A DNA stretch of 64,000 nt from Sorghum bicolor. Its lineage: Eukaryota > Streptophyta > Magnoliopsida > Poales > Poaceae. A program made the position numbers and the translations under genes. A model generated the notes under the pieces. The model was not told the origin of the DNA. It ran no database searches and worked only from the letters and a program-made list of their open reading frames with translations. Positions 47,281 through 58,437 of this stretch are shown here, in pieces; the first letter of the stretch is position 1, and each line of letters opens with the position of its first letter. The DNA is taken from contig NC_012871.2 of the NCBI RefSeq assembly GCF_000003195.3, forward strand, positions 61,805,802 to 61,869,801. Direction: 5' to 3'.

Positions 47281-47690
47281 GGGGACTGCACCGACCATCG
47301 GGCATTCGACGCTCGGGGACTGGTCGCCCAGTCTATCAGCTCGGAACTTCAAGGACTGCGCCGACCACCGAGCACTCGACGCTAGGGGACTGGTCGTCCA
47401 GTCTATCAGCTCGGAACTTCAAGGACTGCGCCGACCACCGAGCACTCGACGCTCGGGGACTGGTCGTCCAGTCTATCAGCTGGAAGCTTTAAAGTACTGC
47501 ACCGACCACCGAGCACTCGACGCCCGGGGACTGGTCGCCCAGTCTATCAGCTAGACGCTTTAAAGTACTGCACCGACCACCGAGCACTCGACGCCCGGGG
47601 ACTGGTCGCCCAGTCTATCAGCTAGACGCTTTAAAAAACTGCACCGACCACCGAGCACTCGATGCTCGGGGACTGGTCGTACAGTACAGC
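47281..47690. repeat. Tandem repeat, 70-71-bp unit, about six copies
   Basis: The word ggggactggtcg recurs at 47315, 47385, 47455, 47526, 47597 and 47668. Units contain gaccaccgagcactcgacgc and cagtctatcagct. More diverged cggggact words continue to 48230, just before the 3' LTR. Such 3' arrays occur in Tat-lineage elements and can seed satellite DNA. Confidence 0.92.
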
Positions 47691-48231
47691 GACACAGAAT
47701 TCTAAAAAGCACTTGGTGCTTGGTGACTGGTCGATTAATCTATTCAATTGCAGTCAGACTGGTAAATTCCACTGTTTAGACCTTGCTACAAGGTTCATAC
47801 TTTCGCCTTCCAGCAAGCTCGGGGACTACATCGGTACGATGCATCTCGCGATGCATCTCAGTTACAGAATTTCTTTGAGGACTTTTGTTTTGACCCTGGC
47901 ACCACGTGCCTGCGTCACCTACTACCAGGCTCGGGGACTAAGTGGGCACACTTCACCTTGCGGTGAATTTGCTTGCTTTTTTGATGTTTATACCTTTCAA
48001 AAAAGTAAAGTGGGCACACTTCACCAGGAAAGAAATCTTTTTTGATTTAGAGCACCATGCATTCTTCGAACAACCTGCTTCTTCAATGTCAATGTTGATC
48101 AACTGCCTTTTGAGTTGGTCAAAATATCGTTGCAACTGTTCGGGCAACTTTCCTGAAGACGTCAAGCCTCACTGATCGAAGAAGCTCAAGACGGCGTGTT
48201 ACACCATAATACATGGTGCTCGGGGACTAGC

Positions 48232-48697
48232 TGTGGGGGTATAAACCCCTATACCCTTACAGCTGGACTTGGGCCAGGAGGCTTGGCCCATTACGAGACG
48301 AGTCCAAAGCTTGATCCGACAACCTGGAGTTCCGCGCAAGGAAACAAGATGTGGAGATCAAGCAGGATTCTGGTCGGTTAGAATAGGAATTGATATCGAA
48401 TTATCCATGGCAATTGTAACCGACTAGGATTAGTTTCCAGATCTGTAACCCTGCCCTCCAGACTATATAAGGAGGGGCAAGGGACCCCCCTAGGACACAT
48501 CACATCATATTCTCTCAACACCAATCAATACACCAGACGCAGGACGTAGGTATTACGCCAACTCGGCGGCCGAACCTGGATAAAAAGCTTGTCCGTGTCT
48601 TGCGTCACCATCGAGTTCGTAGTTTGCGCACCGTCTACCGATAAACTACTACCGTGGGTATACCCCAAGGTAGACTGCCGACTAGCTTTCGTCGACA
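48232..48697 (+). repeat. 3' LTR
   Basis: 466 bp, identical to the 5' LTR except C for A at 48522. Followed by the target duplication GTGAC at 48698-48702. Confidence 0.95.
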
Positions 48698-48702
48698 GTG
48701 AC

Positions 48703-49941
48703 AATAACATTCTTTCAACACATTCTAAATCAAGCTAGTCCACAATTTCTCTAGGGACCTATGGGAGTGTTCTGACATAGTATTCCACGCACGTCACATG
48801 CAACACAAAATCCACACACGAGTAGATTAGATTTAGACCCCTAACAAAGAAATCATGAAATTAGGCACAAGAGACACAATGTTTTTTTTGACAGAGAGAC
48901 ACAAGGGTTTGATTATCGAAGTTTGATCACACACCATAAGGCATGGCTTTGGCTGCATTGTGCTTCCTACAAAGAGCAAGACCTCCTTCAACCAAATCCT
49001 CGCCCAAGGAACCACAAAGATTGAGCCCAAGTTTACTATTACTAGCTTTGTCAGGGCTATACAACGTTCCGAGGCTTACTATGACCTTGGGAACACGACA
49101 AGTGATCCCTATTTGTCTAGGTGACAAGAGTAATAAACACAAATCTATGAGCTTCATGAATAATTGATTGGTTGAGGGTTGAAATGTTAGCTCTCACTCA
49201 ATCTCCAAAATCCTCACTCAATCTCTACTCCAAATCTCGATGGAAACAAAGCGGAGGTTTGAATGCTATAGAAGTTTTTGGTTGAAGTTAGGTTTAAGTA
49301 AATGTTAGGATAATCGTTGAGAGGCGAGGGACAAGAAGTATTATACCGTTAACTTAAAAAACTAAACCCGCAGATATTCTATGCCACTAAAGATGAATAA
49401 TAGAAAAATTGCAAATGCATGGATGATTCGCAACTGGATACAAAGGCTTGAGCTAATAACATGGTTAGGCTATGACATTGTCAACCAAATTATCTATGCA
49501 AACACATAGATTATTCGCAACTTGATAGATATGAAATTTCAAAAATCGAAAGTGATACTATCACTAACAGTTATGGTTAACAGCCGCCAATGATAGATAT
49601 GAAATTTCATTTCATTCTAGTCCAGTTTGTAGGTGTTTGCATCCACGGCTTCATTTAAATCCCGTTGGTGCCCGCGGCCATGCGCAAGTTTTTTTCTATT
49701 TCCCTGCTCAGGTTCACTATCTCTCCATCTCTGTCCCTGATTGACTTAGCAGCACATGAAAGACAGACACTGTGGCACAGACACGTGTGGGGTTATTGGT
49801 GGATCGGGGGAGCTACTCATTGCTATCTTTCTTGTTTTTGTTTGTTTTTATGAAAACGAGTACATCCAAACAAGCATTTAGTGGTGATGACATGTTCATT
49901 AATAACAAGGAACAATGACCTATGGCCATTCCTTCCATCTC
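48703..49941. other. No gene seen
   Basis: AT-rich spacer after the retrotransposon. Apart from the micro-insertion at 48870-48904 no structured feature was recognised. Confidence 0.4.
48870..48904 (-). repeat. 15-nt poly-A micro-insertion with 10-bp target duplication
   Basis: agagacacaa at 48870-48879 and 48895-48904 encloses tgttttttttgacag, which on the minus strand reads ctgtcaaaaaaaaca. The tgtcaaaa word matches the other LINE-type tails. Confidence 0.7.
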
Positions 49942-49944
49942 GTA

Positions 49945-50890
49945 AGGTGTGTTTAGTTCATTTACTATATGAGCCAGGCTAGTAAAACTAAGCTAGGCTA
50001 GCTTAAGCCTGTCCTTAGCAAGCCAAGATCGGTTTGTTTAGTTGCATGCGTTGTTGAGCCTGACTAGAATCAATTCGTGTTTGTTTGATTGATTTGGTTT
50101 GCATACAGTCACCTCTTTCTGAACTGATGAGTTTACCCCATTTGAGACATTTTCTGAAACACTTGCATGGCGAGCAACTCTGCCGCGGTGAGCAACACAT
50201 CTCTAGCTGCCCTACATCTCTCTCCTCCTTTCAGCCGCAACCAATTCTTGTAACACGTGGAGCAGCTCGCCGCTGCAGCCATATTCTCGCTCAAGTTCCT
50301 GGTCGCGCGCGGACGAGCTTCCGATGTCGGGGGACAGCGCTTGCGAGATCCGGTGCCGGGCGAGCTGCCGGTGCCAGGCGAGCTCCACCCAACCGCGAGA
50401 TCCAGAGCAGCGCCTGCTGTCTCCGAACGCTCCGTCTCTCGCGCTGCCAAGGAGCGGGCCGAGGAGTACGCCTGTTCCTCCCCTACCGTGCTGCCGTCGT
50501 GGCCACGTCCGGTAGCCGGAGTAGAACGAAGTAGGGGAACGAGAAGGGGAGCAGGATGAAGGTGGGGGCAGGGATGGTGACCTCTTCGAGGAAGTCACCG
50601 TGGCACTTAGGGTGGCCGTCGGAGAATGAGAACAAGCTGGGAGGAGGACCACCAGCGGGGGAGGATCTCGTGAGGAAGACGGGAATGACGAGGAGGCGAT
50701 GAGACGAACTCAAGTGAGGCTGGCTCGGGCCTGGCCCAAGGAGAACGACCGATTCGGTCGTTCAAGGTTGGTCAGGCTATCTCAGTACGGATGGCTAGCT
50801 CTAGCCAGGCTACGGCTCATTTCTAGACAACCAAACATGACAAAACTGGCCTGAAGCATAGCTAGGATTGACAGCCAACCAAACACACCC
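49945..50890. mobile_element. PIF/Harbinger-like non-autonomous element with GC-rich interior, ~946 bp
   Basis: The left end aggtgtgtttagttc and the right end, on the minus strand, gggtgtgtttggttggc are inverted. GTA lies on both sides (49942-49944, 50891-50893). The subterminal parts are AT-rich and contain inverted gagccaggcta/tagccaggcta words. The centre (about 50150-50740) is GC-rich and could be captured genic sequence, but no domain is readable. Confidence 0.6.
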
Positions 50891-50893
50891 GTA

Positions 50894-51411
50894 GTTCCTT
50901 ACACGGGCACGGGGTGTGCATGTATTAGGGTGTGTACACTGGGGGGACGTCCAGCTTGCCCCACCGAAGCGTCGAGCGACAAATGTGCCATACTCCCATT
51001 TTGTTACCCGGCACCGGCAACAACCCTCCAAATTAAAGAAGCAAGTGTACGAAGAGCCCATGCATCCCCATCGTCATCCAGTTCCCTGCCTGAACATCCA
51101 AGGCGCCCCCAACAAACACACATAAAAAAAATAATCATCTCGCAGCGCCAAGCCTAGCCAGCACCCTACACGGCAGATCTAGATGCTACCCTCCTCGCAT
51201 GCCTTCACGCGCGCACATTCCGCGTGCATCCAAACCGCCACATCCGGCGAGAGGCCCCGTCGCCCGTCCGTTCCGTCGGCCCGTTCTCGTCCATCGTCCC
51301 ATGCATTCCCGCGCGGTTGCCCATCCGTCCGGCCGCGCCCCGCCCACGCTCGCTGCTTGCTTCCCCGGCCTCCTACCCGCCGGTCGGCCTCCTAGCAGGG
51401 CAGGCTCCCAC
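50894..51411. other. Upstream region of the 51754 gene
   Basis: C-rich, CpG-rich sequence typical of a grass promoter; short frames here have no domain. Confidence 0.4.
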
Positions 51412-51418
51412 TATATAT
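51412..51418 (+). promoter_or_regulatory. TATA box
   Basis: tatatat within cactatatatcg, followed by a leader of about 310 bp to ATG 51754. Confidence 0.55.
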
Positions 51419-51753
51419 CGTGCCCCGTCCCCGCACCAACCCCTTCACTCCACGAGAACGATATCTGAGCTTGCTCCACTACTCATAGCCATCACTCTCC
51501 TCACTAGTCACAAGTACATCCACTAGCCAGTGGCTACACGAGCTGTGAGCTTGTTCTTCTAGCTAGCAGCTTAATTACTCACAACACAAAGCCAGCTAGA
51601 GACCCACCAGAGTGTTCTAGCCAGCTATCTAGCTGATCCGCTCTTGATCTCAAAGCTCTGATAACGAACGGGCAAACAAGAGCTCAGCTAGGGAGAGGGA
51701 CGGAGAGGGGACAACAAAAACCAGCTAGCTAGAGCGCGTGTGCGTGGCGATGC

Positions 51754-52564
51754 ATGGCATGTGTTAACATGTACAATCCAGAGCATCACCAGCACCAGTC
51801 CGCGCCGTCCTTCATGGCGCCGCGGATGTCCTTCTCCAGCGACTTCGCGGTGGAGCCGCCGCCCCCGGCCGCCGCGCGCGGGGGCGCGGCGGCGCCCGGG
51901 GACGCCGACTTCGAGTTCTCCGTCGGCAGCCACCCGATGATGGCCGCCGACCAGCTCTTCTCCAAGGGCCGCCTCCTGCCGCTCAGGGAGGCGCCGCATC
52001 AGGCCGGCGCCAGCGGGCGGCCCGTGACGCTCCGCGACGAGCTGCGCGCCGACGAGCGCCACGGCCGCGTGCCCCGCGCGCCCAACATCCGGTGGAAGGA
52101 GCTGCTCGGGCTCAAGAAGGCGCCCAAGAAGCAGGCCGCCGCCGCCGACGCTGCCGCCGGCACGTCCACCGACGCCCATATGGTAGGTCGTCACTTATAT
52201 ATAACACTAACATCTCGGATACATCTTCATTCACATTAATTCTTCGCATCACTCAGTAGTCCGAGAGCCACTCTCTATCTGGGTATAGTGCATTGTCCCG
52301 TTGGCCTGTTGCCACCGTTGGCGTTTGCTGAAAGTTGAAACTACCTGCAACTCTGGGGCATAGAGTACTTTCTTGCTGCATCCAATATCCAAGATTTCTT
52401 CATGCTAACTGGGAGCTGAACTTGACAGTACAGAGCGCCAGATTGCACATATATATTTCTTACATTTTTTTTTTAAAAAAATCACAATGAATGGAAGTTG
52501 AGATCGAGTTGACAACAATGTATATATGCAACATTCGCAGGATCTTGGAGGCCAGCAGGGATGA
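51754..52564 (+). CDS. Small two-exon protein with FEF / LFxxGRLLPL motifs, 150 aa
   Basis: Exon 1 is 51754-52182 (143 codons). The intron is 52183-52540 (gtaggt...ttcgcag). Exon 2 is 52541-52564, adding DLGGQQG and a TGA. A second ATG at 51769 is also possible. The protein has an Ala/Gly/Pro-rich front, then DFEFSVG (about residues 50-56), ADQLFSKGRLLPL (about 64-76), and a basic end with RWKELLGLKKAPKKQ. The pair FEF plus A-D-x-L-F-x-x-G-x-x-x-P-L recalls plant DUF1645 and membrane-associated kinase-regulator-like proteins, but this is a motif-level resemblance. No signal peptide or membrane segment is seen. Its TATA box, splice signals and GC profile make it a credible host gene; the function is not known. 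Confidence 0.78.
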
Positions 52565-54574
52565 AGCACGCGAGAGACTGAAGCAGAATCAGTTGTGACT
52601 TGTTAGCGGGTGAAATATTGCATGGTCATTGGGTGGTAAAATGTGCCTTGTTTCGGCTGGCTGCTCATCATCTGATTGTTGATGATGATTTGGCATCGAG
52701 CTAGCTAGCTGATGATCTATATCTCGATCATGCATGTCGTCAGTGGCTTAGCCTGCCGGAGATGAAGCCAAACACGAAGACGTCTCTGGTGGCTCACACC
52801 ATTAATTGTGCATTTCGTCCTTTACCTCTTTGCAGCAGCTTGTTTCCTTCTTCTTCTTCTTTTTCATCTATTCTGGGTGTATAAGGGAATTTTGATCATT
52901 TGTTTCTTGGCAGTAACTCGTTGGTCGAGTAGATGCATCCATCCATCCATACATGGATGCTAGCTTCGCATTGTAATGCATGGTAGTGTAGCAGTAGTAG
53001 TCAAATTAATTAACTCTCCTCTAGCTGTGCCTATCTCTGATGTTTTGAAAGGGCCAGTTAAATGCAGTACTAGTATTTTTTCCCCCGCTCAGCCCTCACA
53101 TGGTGTGGTCCCTGATGTACGTGTTGTTTAGCTGTTCCCATGCTTGTCTGCTTTTGCCACAGCCGCCCCTCATCCAAAGCGCGCTTGCAATGCTGGCTGG
53201 TGGCTCTCTAGGTGTAGTATATATAATCATGAGTAGTGGTAGTAGCTAGCTTTTGAGTTCAATACTATAATAGAGATTAGTATGTCCTGAATTTCGTAGG
53301 GAAAAAAAATATGGTGATGTTTTTTTTCTATAAAAAAAAACTGCAAACCTATATTATTACATGACTCCATCTGTGATCGATTTGTTACAAGATGCAAGTA
53401 CTACTAGGTGTGCTTATCTCTAGTACTACTGTAGTGTACTAGCTGCTGGTACGTACAGTGGGCATGTGGTCAAAGCTGTGGTGGCCTTGGTCGTCACCAA
53501 AGATGAAAGCGTGCTGGAGACCTGCACTGCATGCGGTGCGGGCACACGCAGCGGCATCCACGGGAGCGCCCGCGCGCGCTTATCGGCCGCTAATCGTCCC
53601 GTACCGTCCGCGTCCGCCATGCGGGGTCTCTTTTGTCCTCTTGCGCCGGGGAGGTAGCGGAGGAGGGCGCTCGCATGCCTCTGCCGGTCTGGCCTCTGCA
53701 GCTGCCGGGCCGGCCGCGGCCGGGACGCAGGGACCCATCCGCATCTCCCGCCCTGTCGCGTAATGCTACTCCAGTACAGTCCTGCAGGCAGGATGCAGCA
53801 GCCTCTCTCCTCCGCCTACCTGGTGATCACCGCCACAGTGCTCAAATTTATGAGGTGACTTAGCTGTCAACCTTGCCTCCTGCCTCCACCCCGGCCCGCC
53901 CATCATCCTCGCGCCACTGCCGCTGCGCGCGCCTGCGCCTGCGCTCGATCGATCTCTGGCTGGCTGGCTGCCATGCCACCGGCCGTGGCCACGGGACAAA
54001 AACAATTGCCTGCATCTGCTGCATGCGCGCGGGGCCAGCGCCCAGCGGCCGCGCGCTGCAGGCCTCACACAGCGCTACAGTTACAGCAGCCTGCACCCGC
54101 GCGGTTCAGGACGAGACGGGGGGGGCGGGGGGGGGGGGGGCCGGCCGGCCGGGAGGGAGGGAGGGACGCCGGAGGTGGAGGCGTGCAGGGCAGCTGCGCG
54201 TGGCTTGGCGCGGCGTGGGCATGGGCCGCATGGCCCTCTGCCCTAGTCTTTCATCCCTAGCTCTGCTGTCACTGCCCTGCGCTACGTGTGCAACGAAATT
54301 GAGACCTAGGCCCAAAGACAAGCGCCAGCTCAAGCCTTTTAGGCCCAGTGGTCCCTCTCATCTTATTAGGCTGGATGATCTCTGACTCTGCTAGGTGGGT
54401 CTCGCGGAGCCCAAGGGGAACGACCGAAGGACAGCTTCTGGCTTCATGGGCCGTTGAGTAGAACCAAGCAAATCCACGTTTCGGACTGACCATGAAGCAA
54501 ATCCACGTTTTGGGCTGACCAGGAGCCTCGACTCTGGAGACTGTTTTTCCTATCTACTCCGTATATAGACAGTA
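52565..54574. other. 3' region and spacer, no gene seen
   Basis: 52565-53040 is probably the 3' UTR and flank of the preceding gene. 53450-54300 is GC-rich, with a G-rich run at about 54118-54141 (ggggggcggg then more G). Overlapping frames on both strands carry no domain. Confidence 0.4.
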
Positions 54575-54809
54575 CTCAATCAATTCCAAATTGTAAGTCG
54601 TTTGACTTTTTAATATCAAGTTTGACCACTCGTCTTATTCAAAGTTTTGTACAAAATATCACTTTCTTTTGTTGTGTATTGGTTTATTAATAAAAGTTCT
54701 TCAAGAATGACTTAAATTTGACTATATTTACACAAATTTTTTGAATAAGACGAGTGGTCAAACTTGGGGTAAAAAAAGTCAAACGACTTACAATTTAGGA
54801 TGGAGGGAG
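54575..54809. mobile_element. Stowaway MITE, 235 bp
   Basis: Long inverted ends: ccaaattgtaagtcgtttga near 54588 pairs with tcaaacgacttacaatttag near 54780, and the terminus reads ggatggagggag before TA (54810-54811). TA also precedes the left end (54573-54574). Confidence 0.85.
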
Positions 54810-54811
54810 TA

Positions 54812-56100
54812 TAATATAAAAAATTGTATACACGAATTAATATATATATATATATACACAATATATGCACAAGCAAATATATATGTGAATGAATTCTATA
54901 AACACTTTTTTGACGGAATGAAAACTAAAAATTCAAAAACATCAAGAAACAATTTGAAGAAAAAACACAACAAAAAAAAAGGAAACAAAATTGGCGCAGG
55001 AGAAATAGAAAGGAGCCCAAGGTAATGACTAATGAGGACTTCAACACCATCAATCGGCTAGGGCTCGACAAAATTCAGTAGCGCATGAGCAGCTAATCTG
55101 GAGATGAGTTGGGATCCCGGACGAGTCTTGCATCTAGACAAACCCCTTTACTAGAGTTCGTAAAAAGTTTAGCAGCTCACGAATTTGTCGAGCCTTTGAT
55201 TTCAGTAACAAAGGCCATAGAGCCAGCTTTGAAGATAAAAAAAACACCATCAATATTCCTGGACCATTTACTCTCGCTCGTGCACGTCTACTTACTCAAT
55301 TATTGTGTAAGTTCATTCTTTTTTTTAAGGCATGTGAGTTCATTCTTAGAGTTGTACCCAACTTAATTATTCAGAACATAATTAAAGACATCTTCACTTT
55401 TGCATGACTCAAAAACAAGGGAGAAGATCAACAAGGAAGAAGATCAACAAGGAAATGGATTCACGTAGACTTGATTCGGCTAGACACTGCACGCGAAGGG
55501 CTTTGTCCCGGTTGAAACAGGCCTTTAGTCCCGGGCTACGAGTCAGGACAAAGGTTTCGGAACTAAATGTCCCACTTTTTATCCCGGTTCGCAGATGCTA
55601 GCTTGTGATAGTTATCACGACTTCATATGAATCCCGATTTAGGCTACTACAGAAAGTTTAATTACCGCTGAAACTTCCACCAGCGGTGCTACTTATCACC
55701 ACTGGCTGAGTCCCTACTGGGTGATCCACAGGCAGTGATAAACATTTTCACCAAACACAACGCCCGTTAGAGTCGGCGTGTTACGTTGTTGTATTTATAC
55801 TGTCCATCCCAGCAGGTGCGGCTAAAAAACTAAAATCATCTATAGCATGCCAAAGTACAAACACAATAATAACTCTGACAATAAATTACGAGAGGTTTTG
55901 AGAAAAAGAAAAAAAAACTATGTGTATACCGCTCTTCATCTCTTCTTTTACATCTTAATTTACATGCGCCTGTTTGTGAGATCGAATCAAACGACTCGGC
56001 TTCTGAAATTCTGATCTGCAAGCTTGATCATATTATAATCCATATATGTATGTGCAGCAGCACGGACGTCGCACGAGCTGCAGCGCCCCTACCGACTACG
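54812..56100. other. Spacer, no gene seen
   Basis: AT-rich. At about 55500-55600 the words gtcccggttgaaac, tttagtcccgggct and tatcccggttcg resemble the ends of a known grass transposon group with TTTAGTCCCGGTT motifs. Boundaries could not be set. Confidence 0.4.
55310..55347 (-). repeat. 16-nt micro-insertion with 11-bp target duplication
   Basis: agttcattctt at 55310-55320 and 55337-55347 encloses ttttttaaggcatgtg; on the minus strand this is cacatgcctt plus six A. Confidence 0.65.
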
Positions 56101-56102
56101 GT

Positions 56103-56987
56103 TTACTCAAGCTTGCTGGTGTCGTCCCCGGCCGCCGCCGCCGCCGTCTGCTTGGCCACGGAGATGGAATTCTTGCAGTGCGCGATGGCGGCCTCGATGG
56201 CGCTCTGCAGCTCCTCCATGGTGCTCTCCTCCGACGACGTGGACACCTTCACCGACCCGCCAACGGAGAGGTGGCCGCTGTTGGCCGGCGACACGCGCAG
56301 CGACGCCGGCGCGGACGACAGCTGCACGCGCCGCCGCCTCCACCGCTCCCGCTCCCTCATCTCCCTGACGGCGCCCGGGCCGTGGCCCGAGAACGAGTGC
56401 GGCCGGCGCCGCTGATGCTCGCGCCTCTCCCTCTCCGACTGATGCCGGGAGAATAAGGAGGCGCGCAGCTGCTCCACCATGGACGCCATGTGTCGCTTCA
56501 CCCACTGGCCCACGTCCAGCGCCCTCTGCTTGGCCCTATCCTTCCTCTTCTCCTCGGCCGCCTGCTGCTTCCCCGTCACCACGTCGCCGCCGCCGCCGCT
56601 GCTCTCCTTCCTCCACGCGGCGGCAAGGCCGGAGAAGAAAGGCGAGGCCTTGTTCTTGACCTTACTATCCCTGTCCCTGTCCTTGCTGCTGCTACTGATG
56701 CCGCCGCCGTTGCTCGTGGTGGCGTGGTGACGATGGTTCGCTCTGGCGTGGTTGAGGTGGCTGAGGTCGCTGCCGACGCGGCCGACGGGGGCGCGGGACA
56801 TGGAGAGCGGGCGCAGGTGGTGGCTGCCGAAGGGAGAGGGGAAGGAGAAGTCGTCGTGGGAGGCGGGGGAGGTGGTGGCGGAGCCGGAGATGGGCGGCGG
56901 TGGGGGAGGGGACGAAGGTGGGTTTGGCTTTGGCTTGGACAGCAGTTGAGGTGGACGTGCGCGTGATGACTGCGGTGTGTCCTCCAT
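56103..56987 (-). CDS. BKI1/MAKR-like protein (BRI1 kinase inhibitor-like), 294 aa
   Basis: A single-exon minus-strand frame. The proposed start is ATG 56987 (MEDTPQSS); an in-frame ATG at 57092 would add 35 residues. The N-terminus is Ser/Pro-rich with an FSFPSPFGSH segment. The middle is strongly basic (KDRDRDSKVKNK, then RRREHQRRRP read in parts), as expected for membrane association through acidic lipids. The C-terminus has STMEELQSAIEAAIAHCKNS, which strongly resembles the C-terminal BRI1-interacting region of BKI1. BKI1 binds the brassinosteroid receptor kinase at the plasma membrane and is released on hormone sensing. Family membership is inferred from this signature and the layout; whether this is the BKI1 orthologue or a MAKR relative is open. 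Confidence 0.8.
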   Translation of the reverse strand: MEDTPQSSRARPPQLLSKPKPNPPSSPPPPPPISGSATTSPASHDDFSFPSPFGSHHLRPLSMSRAPVGRVGSDLSHLNHARANHRHHATTSNGGGISSSSKDRDRDSKVKNKASPFFSGLAAAWRKESSGGGGDVVTGKQQAAEEKRKDRAKQRALDVGQWVKRHMASMVEQLRASLFSRHQSERERREHQRRRPHSFSGHGPGAVREMRERERWRRRRVQLSSAPASLRVSPANSGHLSVGGSVKVSTSSEESTMEELQSAIEAAIAHCKNSISVAKQTAAAAAGDDTSKLE

Positions 56988-57274
56988 GGCTTTGAGCGCC
57001 GCGGTAGGGTTAGCTTCCGCGCCCGCCCCCGCGCGCGTACGTGTGGGTGACAATGTTAGGTGGACAGCTGGTGTGGGGAAGGGCGGATGCATGGCGAGAG
57101 CTACCGGAGGAGACAAGAGGACGCTGGGGTGATTAGCAACGAGGACGACGCGGCCGGAGAGGGTTTAACCTGCGTTTCGGCTCTTCGCTAGCTGTGTGAA
57201 TTTGGGACGGACGGGGATAAGCACGCTGCGAATTTGAAGAAGAAGAACTGGGGCGATAATTCGACGATATCGCC

Positions 57275-57319
57275 AGAAATGTTACTTTGTTCTTTTGAGG
57301 AAAAGAAATGTTACTTTGT
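57275..57319 (-). repeat. 13-nt micro-insertion with 16-bp target duplication
   Basis: agaaatgttactttgt at 57275-57290 and 57304-57319 encloses tcttttgaggaaa; on the minus strand tttcctcaaaaga, similar to the tttctcaaaa tail inside the LINE. It lies a few hundred bases upstream of the BKI1-like gene. Confidence 0.7.
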
Positions 57320-58233
57320 AAAGAATGAAAGCGTGGGATTGAACTGACAGGTTGATATGTTGATCGGAATCGGAGAAAGAACAGTAAACGGCTGATGCAA
57401 CGCAATAAATCAACCCTGTTGAGATAACGTGTGTGACCTGATTACGTACGTTGATTCTAAGAAGCATCGTATCATATTAATATCATTCATACTGAAACAA
57501 CTGTAGTTTGACAGAAATGGAGATAAATTTTAGCTGCACGGGTGGATCTGAATCTGAGATCATATAACATGTGGAAGTACAAATGGGTTCAGCAGCAGTT
57601 GGCCCAGCTTCTCATTTTTGACATGTAGCCCGAGCTTATAGTAAGGTACCCCTATCATCAGTCTAGTAGACTGAGCAGCAGAATTGGACTTCCATCAGCC
57701 CTGAACCAGTATAGTCAACCCGGTGGATGACACGCAATTATGTCGTGATAAGCCCAAATGGACCGCACACTAATTGTGACATATAGCTCAATCATCGACT
57801 GACGTCTACCTGCACCTGTATCCGTACGTAGCTCCCTAGCTACGGACGGCCATGATATGATGCCGTGTGTCCCCAACAGCTCGCCAGACGTGCATTTCAG
57901 CCTCGATCGAGACACACACTGCTACTACTGTTAATCTGACGGCAGCGGCGCGAGCCCTCACGGCTCACACACACACGCAGCAGGGGCAGGGGCGCAGGGC
58001 CCTTTGCTTGCCCGCGCGCGGCCCGCCATTAGAGGCCCCGTGGTGTCGCTGTACGTCACTTAATCAGCAGCGACTCTTCGGCGTCATTTGCACAGCTGCA
58101 GCTGCCGGTGGCGATCGAGTTCAGGACACACGGACCAACCTGGCGTACGCCCCTGATGACTCGGACATGTATACATGATACAGCTGGTCTAGGAATGGTC
58201 CAAGGAAACATGCAACATGCATGCTGCTGCGTA
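57320..58233. other. No gene seen
   Basis: Probable upstream region of the BKI1-like gene followed by spacer. Confidence 0.4.
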
Positions 58234-58437
58234 AGCCTCTCGTTTGATTTGGTTTGTTAAAGTTTACTGCTCGTTACATGGAATATTTAGACACATACAT
58301 GAAGTACTAAATATAGAGTATTTATGAAACTAAAATACAGGTAGAGAGTAATTTGCAAGACGAATCTTTTAAGTCTAATTAATCCATAATTAGACACTAA
58401 TTATCAAATAACATAAAATAATACAGTATCTATTAAA
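58234..58437. mobile_element. MITE, GTTAAAGTTTAAC family, inverted
   Basis: Contains ttgttaaagtttac, atttatgaaactaaaata, gacgaatcttttaagtctaa and attaaactta, matching the copy at 18022-18249 in reverse orientation. Ends are approximate. Confidence 0.65.

Larger units (their letters stand above)
36601..48697 (+). mobile_element. Ty3/gypsy LTR retrotransposon, Tat/Retand-like, 12.1 kb
   Basis: The element is bounded by 466-bp LTRs starting TG and ending CA, with the 5-bp target duplication GTGAC at 36596-36600 and 48698-48702. The LTRs differ at one base only (A at 36891, C at 48522), so the insertion is very recent. Order on the plus strand is gag, protease, reverse transcriptase, RNase H, integrase. 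Then comes a long region carrying a spliced gene on the minus strand and a 70-bp tandem repeat before the 3' LTR. Antisense extra genes and 3' tandem repeats are known from the Tat/Retand lineage of plant gypsy elements. The sense coding region is interrupted at three places, so this copy is unlikely to move by its own proteins. Confidence 0.95.

Noticed and set aside
47281..47690. Regular repeat array as a CRISPR candidate
   Set aside because: Units are contiguous with no unique spacers, lie inside an LTR retrotransposon, and the genome is a plant's.
53458..54385. Overlapping GC-rich frames on both strands
   Set aside because: Composition-driven openness, no motif, no splice pattern.
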